Of a stretch of 64,000 nucleotides of DNA, positions 16,322-25,903 are shown piece by piece (the first letter of the stretch is position 1; each line of letters opens with the position of its first letter). The position numbers and the translations under genes are program-made. The stretch is taken from NCBI RefSeq assembly GCF_003626535.1, contig NZ_RBAL01000016.1, forward strand, positions 89,345 through 153,344. The letters run 5' to 3'. The notes beneath the pieces were generated by a model. The model was given only the letters and a program-made list of their open reading frames with translations, was not told the DNA's origin and searched no databases. The stretch comes from Streptomyces hoynatensis. Its GTDB lineage: Bacteria; Actinomycetota; Actinomycetes; Streptomycetales; Streptomycetaceae.

Positions 16322-16361
16322 CCGAGGGCCGGGTGCGGCGGTCGCCGCGCCCGGCCCTCGG
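16322..16361 (-). terminator. Long stem-loop between the KH gene and rimM
   Basis: Arms 16322-16333 and 16350-16361 pair over 12 bp, with a T-G pair and a further inner 6-bp GCGGCG/CGCCGC stem. It begins 20 nt after the KH stop on the minus strand. There is no T-tract, so it may be a partial terminator or RNA stabiliser that lowers rimM-trmD expression relative to rpsP. Confidence 0.6.
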
Positions 16362-16380
16362 TGCGATGCCATCCGTGCCC

Positions 16381-16620
16381 TCAGCGGACCTCGTCCGCGT
16401 CGACCAGGTCGACCCGGATTCCCTTGCCGCCGAGCGCGCCCACGACCGTGCGCAGCGAGCGCGCGGTGCGGCCGTTGCGGCCGATCACCTTGCCCAGGTC
16501 GTCGGGGTGTACCCGGACTTCGAGCACACGCCCGCGGCGCAGCGTGCGCGAGGCGACCTGGACCTCGTCGGGGTGGTCGACGATGCCCTTTACCAGGTGC
16601 TCCAGGGCCTCTTCGAGCAT
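16381..16620 (-). CDS. khpA: KH-domain RNA-binding protein (KhpA family)
   Basis: A 79-residue single-KH protein. The conserved GKVIGRNGRTARSLRTVV at about residues 43-60 contains the GxxG RNA-binding loop (IGRNG). KhpA homologues pair with KhpB/Jag in Gram-positive bacteria and affect cell division and RNA stability. It begins 1 bp after the rpsP stop region, so it is translationally coupled with S16. Confidence 0.92.
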   Translation of the reverse strand: MLEEALEHLVKGIVDHPDEVQVASRTLRRGRVLEVRVHPDDLGKVIGRNGRTARSLRTVVGALGGKGIRVDLVDADEVR

Positions 16621-16621
16621 C

Positions 16622-17062
16622 TCAGCCCTCAGCCGACTCGGCCGCGGCCTCGGGGGCCTCGGCGTCCGCCTTCTTCTCGGCCTTCTTCGCCCGCGGGGTG
16701 ATGGCCTCGCCCCGCGGCTCGCCGCCGGTCTCCTTGGCGGCGGCCTCGAAGAGGGCGCGCTTGTCGGGCTTGGGCTCGGCGACCTTCAGGGGCGGCGGCG
16801 CCGGCAGACCCTTGAACTTCTGCCAGTCGCCGGTCGCCTTGAGGATGGCCAGCACCGGCTCGGTCGGCTGCGCGCCGACGCCGAGCCAGTACTGCACGCG
16901 GTCCGAGTCGACCTCGATGCGCGAGGGGTTCTGCACCGGGTGGTACAGGCCCAGCTCCTCGATCGCGCGCCCGTCCCTGCGGGTACGCGAGTCGGCGACG
17001 ACGATGCGGTAGTGCGGCGAACGGATCTTGCCCAGTCGCTTCAGTTTGATCTTGACTGCCAC
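16622..17062 (-). CDS. rpsP: 30S ribosomal protein S16
   Basis: Small-subunit assembly protein. The S16 core occupies residues 1-80 (MAVKIKLKRLGKIRSPHYRI, VGAQPTEPVLAILK). A Lys/Ala/Glu-rich extension of about 60 residues follows, which is usual for actinobacterial S16 and longer than in E. coli. ATG at 17062. First gene of the rpsP-KH-rimM-trmD-rplS run. Confidence 0.96.
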   Translation of the reverse strand: MAVKIKLKRLGKIRSPHYRIVVADSRTRRDGRAIEELGLYHPVQNPSRIEVDSDRVQYWLGVGAQPTEPVLAILKATGDWQKFKGLPAPPPLKVAEPKPDKRALFEAAAKETGGEPRGEAITPRAKKAEKKADAEAPEAAAESAEG

Positions 17063-17228
17063 GGGTGTGGTGTCTCCTGCGTGTTGACGTGGTGGGCCCC
17101 CGGAATCCCCGAGGGGGACGGTCGTCGCGTGGGGATGCGGCGCCGGCAGGCCCGATGGACGCGTCAGCCGGAGGAGAGAGGGGTCCTGTACGACTGCCGA
17201 GTTCAGCCGATTATTCTGCCACAGCCCG

Positions 17229-17828
17229 TCAGGACGACGCCGCCACGGTCATGGCCTCCGCGATCTGGAACGGCTTCTTGCAGGCGCCGCACACGATCGG
17301 GGCCTGGGCGAGCACCGAGGGCACCACCCGGACGTTGCGCCCGCACTCGCAGACGGCCTTCACGCGGACGCCGCCCCCGGAGGAGCCGTGCCGCGCGGCG
17401 GGCCCGCGGAAACTGCGGGCGGTGTCCGTCTCGGTCGCGGCGACGTGCGCCTTGAGCGCGCGCTGGAGGCGTTCGGAGGTGGGCCGGTACCTGCGGCGGG
17501 TCTCCGGCGTCATCGTGACCAGCGAGAACCCGCTGCTGGGGTGCGGGTCCTCGGCGTGCTCCAGCCCGAGCTCCTCGGCGATCGCGAGGAACCTGCGGTT
17601 GTGATAGCGCCCCGCGCGGGAGGTGTCCCTGACCCCCCGGGCGGCGGCGATGCCGTGCACTGCCTCGTGCAGCAGCCTTTCGAAGGAGAGCTCGGAGCCG
17701 CACGCGGACGAGGACTCTCCGATCAGCGATTCGGGTGCGGCCAAATCCGGCAGCTCCGGGTGGTGCCGTTGAATGTCGGCCCACGCGTGTGCCAGCTCGG
17801 CGGCGAGAACTGGTGGTGTCGTGCTCAC
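17229..17828 (-). CDS. SprT-like putative zinc metallopeptidase with C-terminal zinc ribbon
   Basis: The 199-residue product has an HExxH motif (His54-Glu-Ala-Val-His58, LLHEAVHG) in a helical N-terminal half. Its C-terminus has two Cys pairs (CECG and CGACKK) arranged like a zinc ribbon. That layout resembles SprT-like proteases, which in eukaryotes (Spartan) digest DNA-protein crosslinks; the bacterial role is not established. I chose GTG at 17828 (peptide MSTTPPVLAAEL) because the frame upstream is Arg/Pro-rich and not protein-like. The call is by motif, not by full-length recognition. Confidence 0.7.
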   Translation of the reverse strand: MSTTPPVLAAELAHAWADIQRHHPELPDLAAPESLIGESSSACGSELSFERLLHEAVHGIAAARGVRDTSRAGRYHNRRFLAIAEELGLEHAEDPHPSSGFSLVTMTPETRRRYRPTSERLQRALKAHVAATETDTARSFRGPAARHGSSGGGVRVKAVCECGRNVRVVPSVLAQAPIVCGACKKPFQIAEAMTVAASS

Positions 17829-18054
17829 GTCGTACCTAACGAGCAAGTCCCCCGGTGTGTTCCGATTCCGGGTCAAGTCCCCGAATTTGCACCTACCCGT
17901 CAGTTCGCGGCGCTTCCACCCGCTCTGGAACGCCGCGCTCACCCAGGGTGACCGCGGGCCGGGCCCGCGCACGGGCGCACCCCGGGCGGCCTGCGGGCGG
18001 GCCGCCGCCCGCAGGGGCGGCGGCCCGATCCGGGAAGAATCCGGACGACCCGGC

Positions 18055-19470
18055 CTAGTACGAGCGGCCCACGATCGCCAGCGTGCCCGGGGCGTCGTCC
18101 GACTCGGGCACCGAACCGTCCTCGGCGACCAGGCAGCGCACGGAGACGGCGTCCTTGGCCAGCCGCTGCTCCCCCTCGGCGCCCAGCTCGGCCCACGGGA
18201 TGCGGGCCCAGCCGCCGCGCGTGGCCACCTCGACCGCCTCCTCGATCGTTTGCACGTCCCGGGTGCGCCCCTCGCGCAGCTCGCGGGACTGGCGCAGCAG
18301 CAGCGCCTGGTCCTCCTCCAGCACCGTCGGCAGCAGCTTGGGCAACTGCTCGATGGAGACCGGCTCCTTGCCGCCCGGGATGCGGCGGGCGAGCATCGCG
18401 GTGCCCTCGGCCAGGTCCCGCGGCCCGATCTCCACGCGGACCGGCACGCCCTTCAGCTCCCAGTCCACCGCCCGGCGGCCGAAGGGGGTGTCGGTGCGGT
18501 CGTCGACCTCGGCCCTGATCCCGGCGGCGCCCAGCGCCGCGCCGAGCTCGCGGACCTTGGCGAGGACCGCCTCGTCGTCCTTGACCGCGAGCACGACGGC
18601 CTGCACCGGGGCGAGCCGCGGCGGCACGCGCAGCCCGTTGTCGTCGCCGTGGGTCATGATCAGGCCGCCGACCATGCGGGTCGAGGAGCCCCAGGAGGTC
18701 TGCCACACCAGCTCGCGGCTGCCCTCCTTGGACAGGTAGCGGGTGTCGAAGGCCCGGGCGAAGTTCTGGCCGAGTTCATGGCTCGTGCCCATCTGGAGGG
18801 CCTTGCCGTCGCGCATCATGCCTTCGAGGGTCAGCGTGTTGATGGCCCCGGCGAAGCGCTCGGCCGGCGACTTCCGGCCCAGCACCACGTCGACGGCCAG
18901 CACGTTGACCATGAAGTCGGCGTAGACCTCGCGGTGGATGCGCGCGGCGTAGTCCCTGGCGTCCTCGTAGGTGGCGTGCGCCGTGTGCCCCTCCTGCCAG
19001 AGGAACTCCGTGGTGCGCAGGAACACCCGCGGGCGCATCTCCCAGCGGACCACGTTCGCCCACTGGTTGATCAGCAGCGGGAGGTCGCGGTAGCTCTGCA
19101 CCCACTTGGCGAAGTAGTCGTTGATGATCATTTCCGAGGTCGGCCGGACGACCGCGGGCTCTTCGAGCTGCTTGCCGCCGCCGTGGGTGACCACCGCGAG
19201 CTCGGGGGCGAAGCCCTCGACGTGCTCGGCCTCCTTGACCATGTACGACTGCGGGATGAACAGCGGGAAGTAGGCGTTGCGCGCGCCCGCCGCCTTGATG
19301 CGGGCGTCGATTTCGGACTGCATCCGCTCCCAGAGCCCGTACCCGTAAGGCCGGATGACCATGGTGCCGCGGACCGGGCCGTTGTCGGCGAGCTCGGCCT
19401 TGCTGATCACGTCCTGGTACCAGCGCGGGAAGTCCTCCGCCTGGGGGGTGAGTACGGGAGCCTTAGCCAT
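18055..19470 (-). CDS. proS: Prolyl-tRNA synthetase, short archaeal/eukaryote-like form
   Basis: Charges tRNA-Pro with proline. The 471-residue protein has class II motif 2 (NVVRWEMRPRVFLRTTEFLW, about residues 138-157), TSHELGQNFARAFD and the motif 3 region near 250-270. It lacks the roughly 180-residue editing insertion of typical bacterial ProRS (about 565 residues) and ends in a Tyr, as archaeal-type enzymes do. Streptomyces normally carry a full bacterial-type proS near rimP-nusA, so this may be a second enzyme. Codon use looks like its neighbours. Whether it is the sole ProRS cannot be judged from the window. Confidence 0.9.
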   Translation of the reverse strand: MAKAPVLTPQAEDFPRWYQDVISKAELADNGPVRGTMVIRPYGYGLWERMQSEIDARIKAAGARNAYFPLFIPQSYMVKEAEHVEGFAPELAVVTHGGGKQLEEPAVVRPTSEMIINDYFAKWVQSYRDLPLLINQWANVVRWEMRPRVFLRTTEFLWQEGHTAHATYEDARDYAARIHREVYADFMVNVLAVDVVLGRKSPAERFAGAINTLTLEGMMRDGKALQMGTSHELGQNFARAFDTRYLSKEGSRELVWQTSWGSSTRMVGGLIMTHGDDNGLRVPPRLAPVQAVVLAVKDDEAVLAKVRELGAALGAAGIRAEVDDRTDTPFGRRAVDWELKGVPVRVEIGPRDLAEGTAMLARRIPGGKEPVSIEQLPKLLPTVLEEDQALLLRQSRELREGRTRDVQTIEEAVEVATRGGWARIPWAELGAEGEQRLAKDAVSVRCLVAEDGSVPESDDAPGTLAIVGRSY

Positions 19471-19540
19471 GGCGGAGATGGTACGGGGCCGCGGGGCCCG
19501 AGCGTGAATCGGGCGGTCCCACGGCCCCTTGAGACGGTCC

Positions 19541-21088
<1,548 letters not shown>

Positions 21089-21231
21089 GGCGCTGGCGGG
21101 TCCTTACAGATCGTGGGGCAAGTCGTCATTCGGTGCCCTCCAGGGTATCGGGCCCGCGCCCGTACGGTCAGCCCACGGCGGAGGGCCGCCCGCCCCGCCC
21201 CGCCGCCTCCCGGCCCCGGGGCGGGGGCGGC

Positions 21232-23895
21232 TCAGCCCGCCGCGAGCGCCCGCTGCAGGTCGCGGGCGAGCCCGGCCGCCTCCGCGGCGGGAAGGGGGGC
21301 TCCCTCGACGCCGGTGACGTAGAAGGCGTCCACGGCGTTGGCACCCAGCGTGCTGACGTGCGCGCTGCGGACCACGACCCCGGCCGCGTCCAGCGCGCGG
21401 CCGATGCGGTGCAGCAGCCCCGGGGCGTCCTGGGCGCGCACCTCGATGACGGTGGCCACCCGGGAGCCGCCGGGGGCCACCGAGACGGCGGGCGGCGGCG
21501 CCTGCGGGGAGCGGCGGCGCGGCCTGCGGTAGGCGGCCTCGCGCTCGGCGAGCCTGGCCTCGATGTCGAGGGAACCCTCCAGGGCGCGCACCAGGTCGGC
21601 CCGCAGCCGCTCCGCGGAGGGCAGCGAGCCGAACTCGGCGGCCACCCGCCAGTTCAGCAGCAGGACCGGCCCCTGCTCCGCCGGGTCCAGGGAGCGCAGC
21701 TCGGCCGAGCGGACGGTGAGCCGGTGCAGCGCCAGGACCCCGGCCACGGCGGGCAGCACGCCCGGCCGCTCGGGCAGGGCGAGCAGCAGCTCGACGCCCA
21801 CGGGCTCCTCGCCCGGCGGTGCCTCCCGCGCCGGGTCGGCCGGGTCGCGCCCCGGGTCGGGCCCCGGGTCCTCCGGCCGCGGGCGCAGGCTCAGCACGGG
21901 GCCGCCGGTGCGGACGGCCTCGAAGGCGAGCCGCTCCGCGGCGGCCGACGGCCGCGAGGCGGCAGGGTGCGCCCCTGGCTCCGGGCTGTGCCCCTGGCCC
22001 CCGGCCGCCCCCGGCGCCCGGCCGCCCCGCACCCCTCCCCTCGCGGCGTCCTCCGCCGTGTCCCCCGTTGCGTCCCCCGCCTCCGCGTCGCTCCCCGGCC
22101 CGGCCCCCGCCAGGCTCCCCGCCGCGGGCCCGGGGCCGCCGGCCTCCAGACCCGCGGCCACCCGCTTGACCAGGTCGGCGACGAGCGAGGCGCGCCAGGG
22201 CGACCAGGCGGCCGGGCCCGTGGCGAGGGCGTCGGCCTCGGTCAGCGCGTGCAGCAGTTCGAGGGTGCCGAGGTCGCGCACGGCCTCGGCGACCGTGGCG
22301 ACGGTCGCCGGATCGTCGAGATCGCGCCTGGTGGCCGTCTCGACGAGCAGCAGGTGGTGCCTGACCAGCGTGCCGAGCACCCCGGCGTCCGCGGCGGGGA
22401 AGCCCATCCGGGTGGCCATGTCCCGGGCAATCGTCTCCCCGGTGCGGCTGTGGTCGCCGGGCCAGCCCTTGCCCATGTCGTGCAGGAGGGCGGCGACGAG
22501 CAGCAGGTCGGGGCGGCGGACGCGGCGGGTGAGGGCCGAGGCGCGCACCGCGGTCTCCACGAGGTGGCGGTCGACGGTCCAGCGGTGTACGGCGTTGCGC
22601 TGCGGGCGGCAGCGGACCCGCTCCCAGTCGGGCAGCAGCCCCGTGATCAGCCCCGCGGCGTCCAGCGCCTCCCACACCGGCACGGCGGAGGGCCCGGCGC
22701 CGAGCAGGGTGACGAACTGCTCGCGGGCCTCGGCGGGCCAGGGCACCGGCAGGGCGGCGCTCTGCCCGGCCGCCGCGGTCATGGCGTGCACGGCGGGCAG
22801 CGCGAGCGGAAGCCCGGCCTGGGCGGCCGCGGCGGCGGCGCGCAACGGCAGCACGGGGTCGCGGTCGGGGCGCGCGGTGCGGGCCAGCACCACCTCACCC
22901 TCCTGCTCGACGACCCCCTCGGCGAGCGGCGTGCGCTCGGGCGCCTGCCCGCGCCGGCCGGCCCTGGCCGGCAGCAGGCCGCGGCGCCCGCGGCGCGCCG
23001 AGCGCGCGCGCAGCACCCGGCCGACCTCGCGCCAGGTGACGTCCGAGGCGTAGGAGATGGTGCGCCCCGCCTCGTAGACCTGGCGCAGCAGCGCGTCGGC
23101 GTCCGACAGGCCGAGGGCGGCGGCGACCTGGTCCTGGTCCTCCAGGGCGAGCCGGTCGGTGGCCCGGCCGGTGGCCAGGTGCAGGGCGTCGCGGACGTCG
23201 AGGAGGACGTTGCGCGCCGCGTCGAGGCCCTGCCGCGGGGCGTCGGCCACCCAGGAGGCGGCGACGGCGCGCAGCGCGGTGGCGTCGCGGAGGCCGCCGC
23301 GGGTCTCCTTCAGGTCGGGTTCGAGGAGGAACGGCAGCTCGCCCTGCCTGCGGGCCCGTTCCGCGGTGAGCTCGCGCAGCTCGAACAGCCTGGTCGGGGC
23401 CTTGGCGCGCCACTGCGCGAGCACGGCGGTGCGCAGCTCCGCGGTGAGCGAGGCGTCGCCCGCCAGGTGTCTCGCGTCGAGCAGCCCGAGGTGGACCTTC
23501 AGGTCCTCGGCGGCGGCCCGGTGGGCCTCGGCCAGGGTGCGCACCGAGTGGTCGAGGGCGATGCCCAGGTCCCACACCGGATACCAGAGCCGGTCGGCGA
23601 GGGCGGCCACCTCGGCGCGCCCCCCGCCGCCCTCGTGCAGCAGGAGCAGGTCGAGGTCGCTGCGCGGCGACAGCTCCCCGCGCCCGTAGCCGCCCACGGC
23701 GACCAGGGCGGCGCGGCCCTGGCGCGGGGCGGCGGCGAAGAGCCCGGCCAGCCACTCGTCGGTCAGGCGGGCCAGCGCGGCGCGACGCGGCGGGCCCGGC
23801 CGCTCCTCCGAGGTGAGGAGGCGCAGCCGGGCCGCCGCGTAACCGCCGCCGGTTTCCGTCTCGTCGCCGCCGGTTCCGGCGGTTGGAGCCGTCAT
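21232..23895 (-). CDS. glnD: PII protein nucleotidylyltransferase GlnD
   Basis: Modifies the PII protein encoded just upstream. In S. coelicolor GlnD adenylylates GlnK at Tyr51 instead of uridylylating it. The 887-residue product has the nucleotidyltransferase motif VGGYGRGELSPRSDLDLLL near residues 65-84, a central HD phosphohydrolase domain (LLHDMGKG near 470) and two C-terminal ACT domains (about 700-870). Between HD and ACT lies an unusual Ala/Gly/Pro-rich stretch of roughly 100 residues (about 580-690). ATG at 23895; 73 bp after glnK. Confidence 0.95.
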   Translation of the reverse strand: MTAPTAGTGGDETETGGGYAAARLRLLTSEERPGPPRRAALARLTDEWLAGLFAAAPRQGRAALVAVGGYGRGELSPRSDLDLLLLHEGGGGRAEVAALADRLWYPVWDLGIALDHSVRTLAEAHRAAAEDLKVHLGLLDARHLAGDASLTAELRTAVLAQWRAKAPTRLFELRELTAERARRQGELPFLLEPDLKETRGGLRDATALRAVAASWVADAPRQGLDAARNVLLDVRDALHLATGRATDRLALEDQDQVAAALGLSDADALLRQVYEAGRTISYASDVTWREVGRVLRARSARRGRRGLLPARAGRRGQAPERTPLAEGVVEQEGEVVLARTARPDRDPVLPLRAAAAAAQAGLPLALPAVHAMTAAAGQSAALPVPWPAEAREQFVTLLGAGPSAVPVWEALDAAGLITGLLPDWERVRCRPQRNAVHRWTVDRHLVETAVRASALTRRVRRPDLLLVAALLHDMGKGWPGDHSRTGETIARDMATRMGFPAADAGVLGTLVRHHLLLVETATRRDLDDPATVATVAEAVRDLGTLELLHALTEADALATGPAAWSPWRASLVADLVKRVAAGLEAGGPGPAAGSLAGAGPGSDAEAGDATGDTAEDAARGGVRGGRAPGAAGGQGHSPEPGAHPAASRPSAAAERLAFEAVRTGGPVLSLRPRPEDPGPDPGRDPADPAREAPPGEEPVGVELLLALPERPGVLPAVAGVLALHRLTVRSAELRSLDPAEQGPVLLLNWRVAAEFGSLPSAERLRADLVRALEGSLDIEARLAEREAAYRRPRRRSPQAPPPAVSVAPGGSRVATVIEVRAQDAPGLLHRIGRALDAAGVVVRSAHVSTLGANAVDAFYVTGVEGAPLPAAEAAGLARDLQRALAAG

Positions 23896-23968
23896 GCGGT
23901 AGCCAACTCCCGTCGTCGTGGTCGGGTGGTTTCCCGGCCCTTGCCGGGGTGTGGGCGAGGGGTCACCG

Positions 23969-24307
23969 CTACAGGGCGTCCGGGCCGCGCTCGCCGGTGC
24001 GGACCCTGACGGCCGTGTCGACCGGCACGCTCCACACCTTCCCGTCGCCGATCTTGCCGGTGCGGGCCGCCTTGACGACGACGTCGATCAGCTGCTCGGC
24101 GTCGGAGTCCTCGACGAGGATCTCGATGCGGATCTTCGGTACCAGGTCGATGGTGTACTCGGCGCCCCGGTAGACCTCGGTGTGGCCGCGCTGCCGGCCG
24201 TAGCCGCTGGCCTCGGTCACGGTCAGGCCGTGCACGCCGAACGCCTGCAGGGCGTCCTTGACCTCGTCGAGGCGGTGCGGCTTGATCACCGCGGTGATGA
24301 GCTTCAT
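23969..24307 (-). CDS. glnK: Nitrogen regulatory protein PII (GlnK)
   Basis: Trimeric sensor of 2-oxoglutarate, ATP and ADP. The 112-residue product is complete, with the T-loop at about 37-55 (GHTEVYRGAEYTIDLVPK). Tyr51 is the residue adenylylated in Streptomyces. The C-terminal signature IGDGKVWSVPVD is present. Its ATG overlaps the amtB stop (ATGA), so the two are translationally coupled. The pairing fits PII control of the AmtB channel. Confidence 0.97.
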   Translation of the reverse strand: MKLITAVIKPHRLDEVKDALQAFGVHGLTVTEASGYGRQRGHTEVYRGAEYTIDLVPKIRIEILVEDSDAEQLIDVVVKAARTGKIGDGKVWSVPVDTAVRVRTGERGPDAL

Positions 24308-25632
24308 GCGTCCACCTTCTTCTCGCCGGCCTTCTCGCCGGCCTTCTCGCCGTGCCTGTCACCGGTCCGCCCGCCGGACTCCGCCGCGCCGGCCGTGCCC
24401 GCCGCCGCGCCGACGGCCACCGTGCCGGAGCCGGTCTGGCTGAAGTCGTACCCGGTCTCCGCGTGGTAGGCCAGGTCGAGCCCGGCGGTCTCCTCCTCCT
24501 CGGAGGCGCGGAAGCCGATGGTGCGCTGGACGAGCTGGGCGAGGAGGTAGCTGACCACGAAGGAGTAGGCCATGACGGAGAACGCGCCCAGGGCCTGCTT
24601 GCCGAACTGCTCGAAGCCGCCGACGCCGTCCGTGGCCAGGAAGCCGACCATGAGGGTGCCGACCACGCCGCCGAAGAGGTGCACGCCGACCACGTCGAGG
24701 GAGTCGTCGTAGCCGAGCCGGTACTTCAGGCCCACGGCCCAGGCGCAGACCACGCCCGCCACGACGCCGATGAGCAGGGCGCCCATGGGGTTGACGTTGG
24801 CGCCGGAGGGGGTGATGGCGACCAGGCCCGCGACCGCGCCCGAGGCCGCGCCCAGGGTGGTGAACGCGCCGTGCCGCAGCCGCTCGTAGGCCAGCCAGCC
24901 GATGATGGCGGCGGCCGTGGCGACCTGGGTGTTGAGGGCCATCAGCGCCGCGGTGCCGTTCGGGGAGAGCGCGGAGCCCGCGTTGAAGCCGAACCAGCCG
25001 AACCACAGCAGGGCCGCGCCGAGCAGCACCATCGGCAGGTTGTGCGGGCGCATCGGCTCGCGCTTGAAGCCGATGCGCTTGCCGACCACCAGCGCCGCGG
25101 CGAGGCCGCCCGCGCCGGCGTTGATGTGGACCGCGGTACCGCCCGCGAAGTCGATCACGCCCTGGTTGAACAGCCAGCCCTGGTCCACCGCCCACACCCA
25201 GTGGGCGACCGGGAAGTATACGACGGTGACCCACAGGACCACGAAGAGCGCCCAGCCGGTGAACTTGACGCGATCCGCCAGGGCGCCGCTCATCAGGGCG
25301 GGCGTGATCACGGCGAACATCAGCTGGAACAGGATGAACGCGATCAGCTCGCCCTGGTCGACGGTGATGTCCTGGAGTCCGATGTAGTCCAGGTTGCCGA
25401 GGATCGGGCTGCTGCTGGTGTCGCTGAAGGCCAGGGTGAACCCGTAGAGCACCCAGAGCACGCTGACGATGCCGAGGGCGATGAACGACATCATCAGCAT
25501 GTTCAGCGCGCTCTTGACCCGGACCATGCCGCCGTAGAAGAAGGCGAGGCCCGGAGTCATGAGCATCACCAGTGCGGCACTGATCACCACATAACCGATA
25601 TTTGTCTGGGACAGCACTTCTTCAGGGCTCAA
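24304..25632 (-). CDS. amtB: Ammonium transporter AmtB
   Basis: Trimeric ammonia channel of the plasma membrane. The protein has about eleven hydrophobic segments and family motifs such as GLAFFYGGMVRVKSALNML, FAGGTAVHINAGAGGLAAAL and GASGAVAGLVAITPSGANV, with a cytoplasmic C-terminal tail of about 60 residues. I take the TTG at 25632 (442 residues) because GAGGAG lies 9 nt upstream; the in-frame ATG at 25662 has no Shine-Dalgarno. First gene of amtB-glnK-glnD, with a GlnR box about 85-120 bp upstream of the start. Confidence 0.93.
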   Translation of the reverse strand: MSPEEVLSQTNIGYVVISAALVMLMTPGLAFFYGGMVRVKSALNMLMMSFIALGIVSVLWVLYGFTLAFSDTSSSPILGNLDYIGLQDITVDQGELIAFILFQLMFAVITPALMSGALADRVKFTGWALFVVLWVTVVYFPVAHWVWAVDQGWLFNQGVIDFAGGTAVHINAGAGGLAAALVVGKRIGFKREPMRPHNLPMVLLGAALLWFGWFGFNAGSALSPNGTAALMALNTQVATAAAIIGWLAYERLRHGAFTTLGAASGAVAGLVAITPSGANVNPMGALLIGVVAGVVCAWAVGLKYRLGYDDSLDVVGVHLFGGVVGTLMVGFLATDGVGGFEQFGKQALGAFSVMAYSFVVSYLLAQLVQRTIGFRASEEEETAGLDLAYHAETGYDFSQTGSGTVAVGAAAGTAGAAESGGRTGDRHGEKAGEKAGEKKVDA

Positions 25633-25714
25633 AGCGGACGTCTCCTCAGAAGGACGGCCCATGCGGGCAAGTCCCGCGGGCAGGTCACGATGCGCCACAG
25701 GCTCTCTGAGGGCC

Positions 25715-25752
25715 GTTTCCGTCAATGGCCCCATTTGTTTCACGAAGGTGAC
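25715..25752 (-). promoter_or_regulatory. GlnR box upstream of amtB
   Basis: Read on the minus strand: GTCAC, 6 nt, GAAAC, 6 nt, GGCCA, 6 nt, GAAAC. This matches the spacing of the published actinobacterial GlnR consensus gTnAC-n6-GaAAC-n6-GtnAC-n6-GaAAC; the first pair is perfect and only the third block deviates. It predicts induction of amtB-glnK-glnD under nitrogen limitation. Confidence 0.85.
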
Positions 25753-25903
25753 GATGGGGCGGGACGTGTTACACCGCCATGACAAGGATCACCGCGTCGG
25801 CGGAGCGGGGTAACGCCCCGCCGCCGCCCGCGTCCGTGCCCCGAGCGCCCGGGCGGGGCGCGTCGGGACGAGGGGCGAGGGGGGACCAGGGGAGTGGGCG
25901 GCG

